Shown: positions 55,688-64,000 of the stretch, piece after piece
How the letters are laid out: each line of letters starts with the position of its first letter
Numbering within the stretch: position 1 is the stretch's first letter
Origin: Alcanivorax sp. 24
GTDB taxonomy: Bacteria; Pseudomonadota; Gammaproteobacteria; Pseudomonadales; Alcanivoracaceae
Length of the DNA stretch: 64,000 nt
Reading direction: 5' to 3'
Assembly (NCBI RefSeq): GCF_004360225.1
Contig: NZ_SNUA01000017.1
Location: forward strand, 26,260 to 90,259
Notes under the pieces: model-generated
Databases searched by the model: none
Told to the model about the DNA's origin: nothing
The model's input: the letters and a program-made list of their open reading frames with translations, nothing else
Made by a program: the position numbers and the translations under genes

Positions 55688-57460
55688 TCAGAACGGCCAG
55701 ACCAGCGGGATCAGTGTGATGGATACCGCCCCCGCCAGCAGGCTCATGGGCACACCGATGCGCAGGTAATCAGTGAAGCGATAGCCACCGGGGCCCATCA
55801 CCATCAAGTTGGTCTGATAACCCAGCGGCGTCATGAAGCTCGCCGAGGCAGCAAACATCACCGCGACGATGAACGGCGTCGGGCTCACCCCCAACTGCTC
55901 CGCCACCCCCAACGCCAGCGGAAACACCAGCACCGCGGCGGCGTTATTGGTGATCAGCTCGGTGAATAGCGCCGTGATCACATAGATCAACACCAACGCC
56001 ATCCACGGCGAGGTGATATGGGCGCGGAACAGGCCGTCCACGATCCAGCCCGCCGCCCCGCTCTCTTCCAGCGCCGTGCCCAGGGCAAAGGACGCTCCAA
56101 TCACCACCAGCACCGGCAGGTTCACACTCACATTCATACGGGCGCGGTTGACGGTGACACAGCGGGTCATCAGCAGCAGACCGGCGGCCAGAAACGCCGC
56201 TTCCAGTACCGAGAACCAACCCAGCACGTTCATCAGAATCATCAGCCCTAGAATACCGGTGGCCAGCGGCGCCTTGCGGAAATCCGGCGGCGTGGAATCC
56301 CGCAGCGGACTGACCAGCATGAAGTCGCGACGGTAACGGTACTGCTCGACAAAGCTCTCGCCGGTATCCAGCAACAGCGTGTCACCCACCTTGAGCACCC
56401 TTTCCCCCACTTTGCCGGGCAGGCGCAAGCCATGGCGGCTGATGCTGAGAATGGCGGCCTGGTAGCGGGTACGGAACGCCGCGTCCTTGACGGTCTGGTT
56501 AACGCCGGGGAATTCGGGGCCGATCACCACTTCCACCAGACAACGCTGATGGGTGTTGAGGTTCAGTTTGTGCACCGCGCCATGGGCCGGCACCAGGCCA
56601 TTGATACGTTGTAATTCCCGTGCGGTCTCCGGGGCGCCAATGAACGCCAATTGATCACCGGTCTGCAGCTGCATGTCCGGGCCCACCGCGGTATAGAGAT
56701 GGCCGTCGCGCTGGATCTCGGTGAGATAACCGTGGGTGAGATTGCGCAGGCCGGCTTCCTGGATGGTCTTGTTATGCAACGGGCTGCCCTCGGGGATGCG
56801 CATTTCCACGTGGTATTCGCGGGCGTTCTTCAGTTGTTCCACCAGCCCTTCCCGGCTGGGCAGCAAGCGCCGCCCGAACAACAACAGAAACACCGAGCCG
56901 ATCACCAGCAGCGGCAAGCCCACCCAGGTGAGATCAAAAATATGAAAGCCGGGCAGCCCTTTTTGCTGCACCAGGCCGTCCACCACCAGGTTGGTGCTGG
57001 TGCCGATCAGGGTGCAGGTGCCACCGAGAATGGCGGCGTAGCTGAGCGGCATCAGCAGCTTGGAGGCGGACAAACGCAGACGCTGAGCCCATTCCTGCAC
57101 CGCCGGGATCATCATCGCCACCACCGTGGTGTTGTTAAGGAAAGCACTGAGCAAGGCAGTGGGCGCGATCAGACGCAGCTGGCTGCCGAAGGCGGTTTTG
57201 GGCTGGCCGAGCAGCTTATGGGCCACCCAGTAGATGGCGCCGGTATCCCGTAGCGCGGCGGCCACGATGTACAGCACACCGACGGTCATCAACCCCGGGT
57301 TGGCGAACCCGGCCAGGGCCTGCCGCGGGGTGATGATGCCGGTGACCAGGGCAATCACCATGGCCCCCATCATGGTCACTTCCGCCGGTACCCGGTTACT
57401 GGCCAGGGCAATCAGTACACCCAGAACAATCAGCAGTGTGAACAGGATTTCCGGAGTCAT
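55688..57460 (-). CDS. SLC13-family (sodium:sulfate/carboxylate) transporter with TrkA-C domains
   Basis: A 590-residue membrane protein. Hydrophobic halves flank a soluble middle part (about residues 210-370) with two TrkA_C-like domains (EMRIPEGSPLHNKTIQEAGL and EVVIGPEFPGVNQTVKDAAF). GTCTLIGTSTNLVVDGL in the first half and LITNNAAAVLVFPLALG in the second are the SLC13/DASS substrate-site motifs. Sulfate is a reasonable substrate because the APS kinase gene is its convergent neighbour, but dicarboxylate uptake cannot be excluded. Confidence 0.9.
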   Translation of the reverse strand: MTPEILFTLLIVLGVLIALASNRVPAEVTMMGAMVIALVTGIITPRQALAGFANPGLMTVGVLYIVAAALRDTGAIYWVAHKLLGQPKTAFGSQLRLIAPTALLSAFLNNTTVVAMMIPAVQEWAQRLRLSASKLLMPLSYAAILGGTCTLIGTSTNLVVDGLVQQKGLPGFHIFDLTWVGLPLLVIGSVFLLLFGRRLLPSREGLVEQLKNAREYHVEMRIPEGSPLHNKTIQEAGLRNLTHGYLTEIQRDGHLYTAVGPDMQLQTGDQLAFIGAPETARELQRINGLVPAHGAVHKLNLNTHQRCLVEVVIGPEFPGVNQTVKDAAFRTRYQAAILSISRHGLRLPGKVGERVLKVGDTLLLDTGESFVEQYRYRRDFMLVSPLRDSTPPDFRKAPLATGILGLMILMNVLGWFSVLEAAFLAAGLLLMTRCVTVNRARMNVSVNLPVLVVIGASFALGTALEESGAAGWIVDGLFRAHITSPWMALVLIYVITALFTELITNNAAAVLVFPLALGVAEQLGVSPTPFIVAVMFAASASFMTPLGYQTNLMVMGPGGYRFTDYLRIGVPMSLLAGAVSITLIPLVWPF

Positions 57461-57584
57461 TGGTCAGGGAGCACCCGTGGTCAGGTAGCGGATTACCGTT
57501 AAGCCATCCATGGTACTGGCTCGCATATTCCATTCAATGATTGATTGGCTATGGGGATATAGCGTTTGGATCTGAGTGTGGCTT

Positions 57585-57662
57585 TGCTGTGGGAGCGAGC
57601 TTGCTAGCGAATTGCCCTTACGTATGAATAAAAACATTCGCTAGCAAGCCAGCTCCCACGGA
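57585..57662. repeat. REP pair downstream of wzc
   Basis: GCGAGC-TT-GCTAGC and CTAGCAAGCCAGCTCCCAC hairpins lie in opposite orientation between the wzc stop and the SLC13 start. Confidence 0.85.
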
Positions 57663-57669
57663 AAGAGCC

Positions 57670-59880
57670 TCAGCTCTTATCGCTACTGTACTTATAGTAG
57701 CTGTAATAACCGTACTCGTTGGAAGCGCGGCGTTCGATACAGTTGAGGATGGCCCCCTTGATGGTGACCTTGTTCTGCTCGAAGCGATTGACGGTGACGT
57801 CGATTTCCTTCACCGAGTTCTGGCCGTAGCGGGCCACGATCAGGCTGGTGCCAGCCATCTGACCGACGATGGCGGCGTCGGTTACCGCCAGGATCGGCGG
57901 CGTATCCACCAGCACCAGATCGAATTGCTCGGAGAGCTTGTCCATCAGCTCGCCGAAGCGTTTGTGCATCAGCAGTTCCGCCGGATTCGGTGGAATCTGG
58001 CCACGGGAAATGAAGGACAGGTTTTCCTCTTTGGTCTGTACCAGCACCTGATCCAGATCCGCCTGGCCGGACAGGAACGACGACAGCCCGGTCTGCCCGT
58101 CGTTCTCGAAATAACGGTGCAGGTGCCCCTTGCGCATATCGGCGTCCACCACCACCACGCGCTGCCCCACCTGTGCCAGCACCGCCGCCAGGTTGGCGGT
58201 GACAAAGGACTTGCCCACCCCCGGGCTGGGGCCGGAGATCATCAGTACCTTGTTGTCCGCTTCCATCATGGCGAAATGCAGGCTGGTGCGCAGGCTGCGC
58301 AGCGCCTCGATGGCCAGATCGCCCGGATCCTTTTCCGCCAGCAGGGAAATCGGCTCGTGTTTACCCTTTTTACGACGGCGCAACGCCGCCATCACCCGGT
58401 CCAGTTTCTGCTGATGCTCGGACAACGGCACCGCCGCGTAAACCGAAATACCCTGCTCTTCCAATTGATCCGGAGTTTCCACACCGCGATTGAAGGCGGC
58501 ACGGATCAGTACATAGCCCACCGACATCATCAAGCCCAGCACACCAGCCAGAGCGGCTATCAGGCCTTTTTTGGGCTTCACCGGCTCTGGTTGCACCAAG
58601 GCATTGTCGATAACACGCACATTACCCACGGTACTGGCCCGCATGATGCGCAGCTCCTGCACCTTGTTCAGCAGCGCCACATAGATTTCCTGGTTGACCT
58701 CCACGTCGCGCATCAGCCGCAGAATTTCCTGTTGGGTTTCCGGCAGTTGATTAATTTGTTTGTTGATTTCCGCCTTTTCGTTTTCCAGGGAACGGCGCTG
58801 CTGCAGCAGGGTCCGGTAAGCTGGGTGTTCACGGGTAAAACGGGCGGAGACTTCGCTTTCCTTGATTTTCAGTTCGTTGAGCTTGGCTTCGATGGCCACC
58901 AGCCGCTCCAGCACGGACTGGGTTTCCAGGCTCAGGTCCACGGACTCGCTCTTGAGGCGGTAAGCGTTGAGCTTTTCTTCCGCGCTGGTCAGCGTGCTCT
59001 TGATTTCCGGCAGCTGCTGGTCCAGGAATTCCAGGCTCTTTTCCGCCTCCTCGGCGGTGCGCTGAATATTCTGCAGCACATAGTTATCGGCGATGGCGTT
59101 GAGCACGGCCCGGATGCGAGCTTTATTGGTACCGGTGTAGCTCATATTGATGATGCCGGTTTGCTTGCCCACCTCGCTCACGCCCAGATTAGCGCGAATC
59201 CCATTGACCACCGTGAGCTTGGAGTATTTGATCAGAAGGAGCTCTTCGTTACCGGGCTGCCATTCGCCCAGCTCCAGATGGATGCCGCCGTCCTCGCTGC
59301 GCAGAGGTTGATCCGCTGGGCCCTTGGCCACTAATTCTTCATCATAATAAAGCGCCGGCTGGCCGTCCTCGGACTTCAAGGTGAAGGGCTCGTCCAGCAA
59401 GCGGTCCGGCACATTGAAGTGGTTCACGGTGACGTAGGTTTGGCTGTCCCGGAAACCGGCGAACAGCGGCACCTGGGTCCCTTCCGGTGCTGGCTCCGGT
59501 GCGCTAAAAGCACCGATCAACGGCAGCCGGTCCGGCGCCAGACCAATGTCCATGTGCAACTGATCCACCACCTGACCAAGCACCATACGGGAACGGATCA
59601 ACTGGATCTCGGCTTCGGAGGAGGACTCCTGGCTCAACAGCTCGTTCAAATCGCCGATGCTGGCCATGCTGCCGGTTTTCGGTTCCACCTGCAGCAGGCC
59701 GTCCGCTTTATAGATGGGGGTAGCGACGAAACCGTAGGCCAGCCCCAACAGTAACGCCAACACCGTGGTGCCGATGACCAGCCAGCGGGCGTCCATTAAC
59801 AGGCCCCACAGGCGGCGCAGGTCGATTTCGTCGTTGATCACGTTGAGGCGGCCGGAATTATTGGTTTGCGGGCTGCTCAT
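57670..59880 (-). CDS. wzc: polysaccharide co-polymerase and tyrosine autokinase (Wzc)
   Basis: A 736-residue BY-kinase. The Wzz domain is at the N terminus with a first membrane helix near residues 33-53; a long coiled-coil region follows; a second helix lies near 430-455. The cytoplasmic kinase has Walker A GPSPGVGKS, Walker A' VVVVDADMRKG and Walker B LVLVDTPP. The C-terminal tail is tyrosine-rich (EYGYYSYYKY), the autophosphorylation cluster. It controls chain length and export with Wza and is dephosphorylated by Wzb. It is the last gene of wzi-wza-wzb-wzc. Confidence 0.96.
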   Translation of the reverse strand: MSSPQTNNSGRLNVINDEIDLRRLWGLLMDARWLVIGTTVLALLLGLAYGFVATPIYKADGLLQVEPKTGSMASIGDLNELLSQESSSEAEIQLIRSRMVLGQVVDQLHMDIGLAPDRLPLIGAFSAPEPAPEGTQVPLFAGFRDSQTYVTVNHFNVPDRLLDEPFTLKSEDGQPALYYDEELVAKGPADQPLRSEDGGIHLELGEWQPGNEELLLIKYSKLTVVNGIRANLGVSEVGKQTGIINMSYTGTNKARIRAVLNAIADNYVLQNIQRTAEEAEKSLEFLDQQLPEIKSTLTSAEEKLNAYRLKSESVDLSLETQSVLERLVAIEAKLNELKIKESEVSARFTREHPAYRTLLQQRRSLENEKAEINKQINQLPETQQEILRLMRDVEVNQEIYVALLNKVQELRIMRASTVGNVRVIDNALVQPEPVKPKKGLIAALAGVLGLMMSVGYVLIRAAFNRGVETPDQLEEQGISVYAAVPLSEHQQKLDRVMAALRRRKKGKHEPISLLAEKDPGDLAIEALRSLRTSLHFAMMEADNKVLMISGPSPGVGKSFVTANLAAVLAQVGQRVVVVDADMRKGHLHRYFENDGQTGLSSFLSGQADLDQVLVQTKEENLSFISRGQIPPNPAELLMHKRFGELMDKLSEQFDLVLVDTPPILAVTDAAIVGQMAGTSLIVARYGQNSVKEIDVTVNRFEQNKVTIKGAILNCIERRASNEYGYYSYYKYSSDKS

Positions 59881-59902
59881 AGGGAAAGATCGTTCCTTTT
59901 GA

Positions 59903-60331
59903 TCAAAGTTTGCCGGCCCAGGCCTCGGTGGCCTGCCGCAGCATGGGGTAGATGCGTTCGAACACTTCCCGCCCGCGGCGGAAAGGGTCGGGAATATCGT
60001 GACCGCCGTTCCAATGGCTCAGCAGAAAGGTCTTGCCGCTGGCCTCCGGAAACTGGCTGATAATGCGATCCCGCTGACGGGTCTCCATCACCAGAATCAG
60101 GTCGGTGTCACGACACAGAGCGCTGGTCAGCTTGCGGCCGCTGTGCTCGCCGCATTCCAAGCCGTTGGCCCGGGCCACGTCCCGGGCCAACGGGTCCATA
60201 TCGTGCCCTTCAAGGCCCACCAAGCCAGCCGAGCTGACCGATTTCTCCGGTTTCAGCTCTTGCAGTAAGGCCGCCACAGTGGGGCTGCGGCAAATATTGC
60301 CGTCACAAACGACCAGGATGTTCTCAAACAT
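59903..60331 (-). CDS. wzb: low-molecular-weight protein tyrosine phosphatase (Wzb)
   Basis: A 142-residue protein from the ATG at 60331, whose A is shared with the wza stop (TGATG). VVCDGNICRSPT is the C-x5-R catalytic loop at the N terminus, and IPDPFRRG carries the general-acid aspartate. It dephosphorylates Wzc, cycling polymer assembly. It lies 22 bases before wzc. Confidence 0.95.
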   Translation of the reverse strand: MFENILVVCDGNICRSPTVAALLQELKPEKSVSSAGLVGLEGHDMDPLARDVARANGLECGEHSGRKLTSALCRDTDLILVMETRQRDRIISQFPEASGKTFLLSHWNGGHDIPDPFRRGREVFERIYPMLRQATEAWAGKL

Positions 60332-61470
60332 CAGTCGTCCCGATCCCTCAGCCGGTCTTCGGCCAAGGCCCCGTAGTAAATCATTTGAACGGTTGGCATG
60401 ATGTTCTGGATCACCCGATTCCAACGGGCCACCGGCGCCGCCGTAATATAGACAATATCGCGGGATTGCAGATTGAATGCGTCCGCCATCACCAGGGCCG
60501 TCGCATCCTTGGCGTTCAATTGGTAGACGTCAACCAGATGCTCGGCTCCGGGCTGAGCACGACGCACCACGAAGACGCCTGAGGCGTCCGCGCTCTGCTG
60601 ATTGAAGCCGCCCACGGTGGACAGGGCTTCCGCCAGGGTCAGCCCATTGCGGGTCATGGGTACCGGTTTTGGTTCCTTCACCTCACCCAGCACGAACACC
60701 TTGTTATCTTCGTTGCGGGCCACATGCACCACATCGCCGGGGCGCATCAGCACGTTATGGGCCGGGTTGCCCTGCTGGTATACCGCGCGCAGGCTGAGCC
60801 GGTAATCCTGACCGTTCCGGCTCAGATCCACATCGGTCCAGTCCGCGTTCTCCCCCAGGCCGCCGGCGGCGTTCACCGCGTCCAGCAGACGCATGGGCAC
60901 GTTGGTAATGGGGTAAGCCCCCGGCTGTTTCACTTCACCAGTGACATAGACTTTCTGGCTGCGGAACGCCGCCACCGCCACGTCCACCTGGGGGTCCTCG
61001 ATGTACTCGGAAATGCGGTCGGCAATCAGATCACGAATTTCCGTCACCTTCAGACCATTGACCTGAATCTTGCCCACATAGGGGTAAAAGATGGTGCCGT
61101 CGTTGTGCACCCAGTTGCCGGCTTCGGAGGGACTGCGCATGGAACCGGCGGGGATGGTCAGCTCCGGGTGATCCCAGATGGTGATCTGCAAAACGTCGCC
61201 CGGACCGACCTGGTAGTCATAGTCTTCCGGCTCCCGCAGCAGTTCTTCCGGGGGCATCAGGGGCCCTTCCTGTCCTGTCCGCCGCAGGATGGCGGTGCTG
61301 ATTTGATGTATTTCCACCACGTCGGGCAGCGCCTCGGCTTCCACGCCGTCGTCTTCGCTGAACCAGCCCGGCGCATTGGAAATGTGCGCGCCCGGCGCGA
61401 AGGCACAACCGCCCAGCACTCCCAGCAGGGCAAAGATCGGCAGGGACTTGATAGTTGTCGTCATAGTCAC
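60331..61470 (-). CDS. wza: outer-membrane polysaccharide export lipoprotein (Wza)
   Basis: A 379-residue protein with a lipobox LGGC (cysteine 22) after a hydrophobic signal. The poly-export domain is YQVGPGDVLQITIWDHPEL, and two SLBB domains follow (VYVTGEVKQPGAYPI, VFVLGEVKEPKPVPM). It forms the octameric outer-membrane channel for capsular or exopolysaccharide. It lies 12 bases after wzi in the export operon. Confidence 0.96.
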   Translation of the reverse strand: MTMTTTIKSLPIFALLGVLGGCAFAPGAHISNAPGWFSEDDGVEAEALPDVVEIHQISTAILRRTGQEGPLMPPEELLREPEDYDYQVGPGDVLQITIWDHPELTIPAGSMRSPSEAGNWVHNDGTIFYPYVGKIQVNGLKVTEIRDLIADRISEYIEDPQVDVAVAAFRSQKVYVTGEVKQPGAYPITNVPMRLLDAVNAAGGLGENADWTDVDLSRNGQDYRLSLRAVYQQGNPAHNVLMRPGDVVHVARNEDNKVFVLGEVKEPKPVPMTRNGLTLAEALSTVGGFNQQSADASGVFVVRRAQPGAEHLVDVYQLNAKDATALVMADAFNLQSRDIVYITAAPVARWNRVIQNIMPTVQMIYYGALAEDRLRDRDD

Positions 61471-61482
61471 CGGAAAGTCCTG

Positions 61483-62967
61483 TTACCAGTCAAAAGTACG
61501 GCGCCATTGCGCCATGGCGGTCAACCGTTCGCTCTCGCCAGCGAAGGTTTCCACCGGATCGTCGGTGGCGGCCAAAGCCCAGGTGAGCCGCCCCCCGAGA
61601 AAATCGTGTTCCAGACGCAGCTCACCGAGGAGCACATCCTGCTCCTCCACGGCCTGGAGGATTTCAGCACCGTCCGGGTGCACCTGGGCCCGTTTGCCAC
61701 CATCCACATTGAGGGTGGCGCTGCTGAAGGCCGCGGTGAACACCACGCCGCCGCGGAAAAACTGCTGCATCCCCAGGGTCGCCACTTTGGCGTCGCTTTC
61801 CCAGGTGCTGGCCAGATTGCGTCCATAATATCGGAAGCCGCTGGTATATCTTGAATGTTCGTACATCACGCCTTCACGGGCATTGCCGAACAGATCGCCG
61901 GCCACGGTGTTGGCGCCTTCAATAAAGAAGCGCTGACTGCCCTTACCCATATGGGTGAGGAAGTCGAAGCCGAACTGGGTGGCGTATTTGGACGGCAGAT
62001 AGCCGGCCTCGTCCTCGCCCATGGCCTGGCCATAGAAACTGGTGGGTACGCCGAACAGCGGAAAGTTTGCACGGAAATCAAAGCCAGCAATCTGGTTACT
62101 GGGGTCTTGATCCTGCTGCCCGTTGTCCTTGCCGATGATGGCATCCCCCAAAGAATCCCAGCTTTCGGAGCCGCCCTCTCCACCCCATTGGAACAATCGG
62201 GTGAAGCCGATTTGCAGGAAGGAGGCCGGACGCAGAGTCAGGCGCCCCCCCAGCAGTTTGGCATCAGGGATGGTACGGTCCTGCTCCAGTTGCCCACCGA
62301 ACATTTGCAGATCCCAGGGGCCAATCCAGTTGAGCCATCGGGACTGGGGTGCGTACGGGGTTTGGCGGCTGACCCAGAAGCCCGCCACCGGGCGGGCATT
62401 GGACGACCAGGCCAGGGAACTGTGCCAGCCCGGACCCCACCAACGGTCGATGGCGCCGACGCCCAGTTGCCAATTACCGAAGCGGCCGGCCACGTAGCTG
62501 CCGTCGGCGCGCACTTCACTCTCATCTCGGTCGTTGTCGATGTATTGGGCTTCGATGTTGGCGGCCCAGCGCCGGCCGGTGTAGCTGACGGCCATGCGGG
62601 CATCGGCTTCACCCATGGGTTGGGAGCCGAAATGGGAAAACAACGGTTCCTGGTTGGCGCCGCCGAGTGTCAGTGTGGCGGTGCGGGTCTGGCCCTTGGC
62701 CTGATCCATGGCGGCGCGCAAGTAGGCGGCGTGATCGGAACTCCCGCACTCTTCCGGCATGCCGGACATACCCACGGCAATCGCCGACCAGTTCAGGGGC
62801 CAGGTCAGGGTCAGGCCCTTGAAGCAGCCCATGGCGGACAGCGCTTCCACATGGTGCCTGGCTCGCAAATCACCGGTTTCCACCCAGGGCGCGGCGTGCA
62901 CCCCGGACACCCATCCGGCCAGCGCGACGATGGCGCTGCCTTTTAACCACTTAGCCCAATCAACCAC
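61483..62967 (-). CDS. wzi: capsule assembly protein Wzi-family outer-membrane beta-barrel
   Basis: About 494 residues from the GTG at 62967, which has AAGGA six bases upstream; another GTG at 62997 would add ten residues but its Shine-Dalgarno abuts the codon. A signal peptide ends near GVHAA. The rest is a beta-barrel of amphipathic strands with WWGPGWHSSLAWSSNARP, the conserved Wzi segment, and ends in aromatic TFDW. Wzi anchors capsular polymer at the outer surface. It heads the wzi-wza-wzb-wzc operon. Confidence 0.92.
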   Translation of the reverse strand: MVDWAKWLKGSAIVALAGWVSGVHAAPWVETGDLRARHHVEALSAMGCFKGLTLTWPLNWSAIAVGMSGMPEECGSSDHAAYLRAAMDQAKGQTRTATLTLGGANQEPLFSHFGSQPMGEADARMAVSYTGRRWAANIEAQYIDNDRDESEVRADGSYVAGRFGNWQLGVGAIDRWWGPGWHSSLAWSSNARPVAGFWVSRQTPYAPQSRWLNWIGPWDLQMFGGQLEQDRTIPDAKLLGGRLTLRPASFLQIGFTRLFQWGGEGGSESWDSLGDAIIGKDNGQQDQDPSNQIAGFDFRANFPLFGVPTSFYGQAMGEDEAGYLPSKYATQFGFDFLTHMGKGSQRFFIEGANTVAGDLFGNAREGVMYEHSRYTSGFRYYGRNLASTWESDAKVATLGMQQFFRGGVVFTAAFSSATLNVDGGKRAQVHPDGAEILQAVEEQDVLLGELRLEHDFLGGRLTWALAATDDPVETFAGESERLTAMAQWRRTFDW

Positions 62968-63374
62968 TGGGGATCCTTTTCCAACCCGTTGTGACACTCC
63001 TTCCGGAGCGGGATTATGACCCGGCCGTTACGTCGTGAATACGGCGGCAGGCGGCATTTTACATCGACTTTACCACCGGATGGCTATGCCAGCAGCGATT
63101 CTCCGATCCTGCCCGGCCCGAGGCCCTGCTCATTTCGCCATCGCAAACCCCGGCGCGCCGTGTTCCGTTCGACAGAAATCGGCATGGGGTCCTGCTCCCT
63201 GCGCTTCAGAGCAACAGGCTCAGGACTCTCTGTTACCGGTTTATGACCGCCCCCCGGGGCCGGCAAGCCAGGACGGTACCGGCGGGCGGGCGCCAGCGCA
63301 AGAGCCCGGGGCACTTTGGCGCATCCATTCAGTCTTTTGATACGGAATTGTTACAGAGCATTAACCGCTCACCC
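62968..63374. other. region upstream of wzi, promoter presumed
   Basis: No gene is supported. An AT-richer segment at 63325-63362 contains GCTCTGTAACAATTCCG on the minus strand, part of which recurs near 54500. The wzi operon promoter is presumed to lie in this stretch but was not resolved. Confidence 0.45.
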
Positions 63375-64000
63375 CGTGGGAGCTGGCTTGCTGGCGAATT
63401 TGGCCCTCCGGCGTTGACCCATTCGCTTGCAAGCAAGCTTCCCACGGCGGCTTCGTGACACACTCCGTGGGAGACCAGCTTGCTGGCGAATACGGCCTCC
63501 GGCGTTGGCCCATTCGCTTGCAAGCAAGCTTCCCACGGCGGCTTCGGAGCACACTCCGTGCGAGACCAGCTTGCTGGCGAATACGGCCTCCGGCGTTGAC
63601 CCATTCGCTTGCAAGCAAGCTTCCCACAGCGGCTTCGTGACACACTCCGTGGGAGACCAGCTTGCTGGCGAATACGGCCTCCGGCGTTGACCCATTCGCT
63701 TGCAAGCAAGCTTCCCACGGCGGCTTCGGAGCACACTCCGTGGGAGACCAGCTTGCTGGCGAATTCCGTCCTCCGGCGTTGCCCCATTCGCTTGCAAGCA
63801 AGCTTCCCACAGCGGCTTCGTAACACACTCCGTGCGAGACCAGCTTGCTGGCGAATACGGCCTCCGGCGTTGGCCCATTCGCTTGCAAGCAAGCTTCCCA
63901 CGGCGGCTTCGGAGCACACTCCGTGCGAGACCAGCTTGCTGGCGAATACGGCCTCCGGCGTTGACCCATTCGCTTGCAAGCAAGCTTCCCACAGCGGCTT
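63375..64000. repeat. tandem REP array, 91-bp unit, at least seven copies, running off the window
   Basis: ATTCGCTTGCAAGCAAGC begins at 63421, 63512, 63603, 63694, 63786, 63877 and 63968: a 91-base period with one 92-base step. Each unit also has a CCAGC-TT-GCTGG hairpin. In reverse complement the unit is nearly the same as that of the 17.5-18.5 kb array. The array continues beyond the window end. Confidence 0.96.

Noticed and set aside
57925..59334. A 469-codon plus-strand open frame opposite wzc
   Set aside because: Antisense shadow of a well-supported kinase gene.

Overview
The window reads as chromosomal DNA of a GC-rich gammaproteobacterium. Pseudomonad-type REP hairpins, a TRAP transporter, a MocR regulator and a Wzx/Wzy polysaccharide locus suggest an Alcanivorax-like or other Pseudomonadales marine bacterium, but the genus is inference. 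Most of the window is a surface-polysaccharide island with accessory genes between its blocks. No tRNA, rRNA or CRISPR array was seen.

Layout. 0-4.1 kb, minus strand: sugar-nucleotide operon galU, a degenerate ugd paralogue, pgi, and a phosphomannomutase cut by the window edge. 4.4-7.3 kb: an MFS exporter divergent from a MocR regulator. 7.4-13.4 kb, minus: a PglF/WbpM-type dehydratase, a YdcF protein, a PglD-like acetyltransferase and galE. 14.2-21.7 kb, plus: acyl-CoA synthetase, thiolase and OB-fold protein, then a DctPQM TRAP transporter. 21.8-24.4 kb: a small membrane protein, a truncated second copy of the O-antigen ligase gene, an IS110-family remnant and the intact ligase. 24.7-26.5 kb: an unexplained two-gene cassette. 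26.7-31.3 kb: a PglE-like aminotransferase, a decayed AbiE module, an orphan antitoxin, a Phd/PIN module and a PglD-like acetyltransferase. 31.3-47.6 kb, minus: the polysaccharide operon (initiating transferase fused to a glycosyltransferase, heparinase-like protein, two-domain oxidoreductase, CapK-like ligase, glycosyltransferases, acetyltransferase, Wzy, pyruvyltransferase, Wzx, WecC, WecB). 47.9-53.6 kb: toxin-antitoxin and regulatory genes (GNAT pair, XRE, AbiE, ParDE) around an MBL/beta-CASP protein. 53.7-57.5 kb: an RfaH-like antiterminator, APS kinase and an SLC13 transporter. 57.7-63 kb, minus: wzi-wza-wzb-wzc export and tyrosine-kinase operon.

How the genes fit. WecB and WecC would make UDP-ManNAcA. 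The PglF-, PglE- and PglD-like enzymes could make a bacillosamine-type UDP sugar, which the PglC-like domain of the fusion protein would load on undecaprenyl phosphate. Glycosyltransferases, Wzx, Wzy, Wza, Wzc, Wzb and Wzi would assemble and export the polymer, with RfaH-type antitermination a plausible control. GalU, GalE, Pgi and the phosphomannomutase supply precursors.

The most striking non-coding feature is the density of REP hairpins, including tandem arrays with unit lengths of 120, 92, 91 and about 99 bp. They sit between operons, inside one operon, and around accessory cassettes. The 37.2-45.8 kb block is visibly AT-rich and looks transferred; one boundary falls inside wecC.
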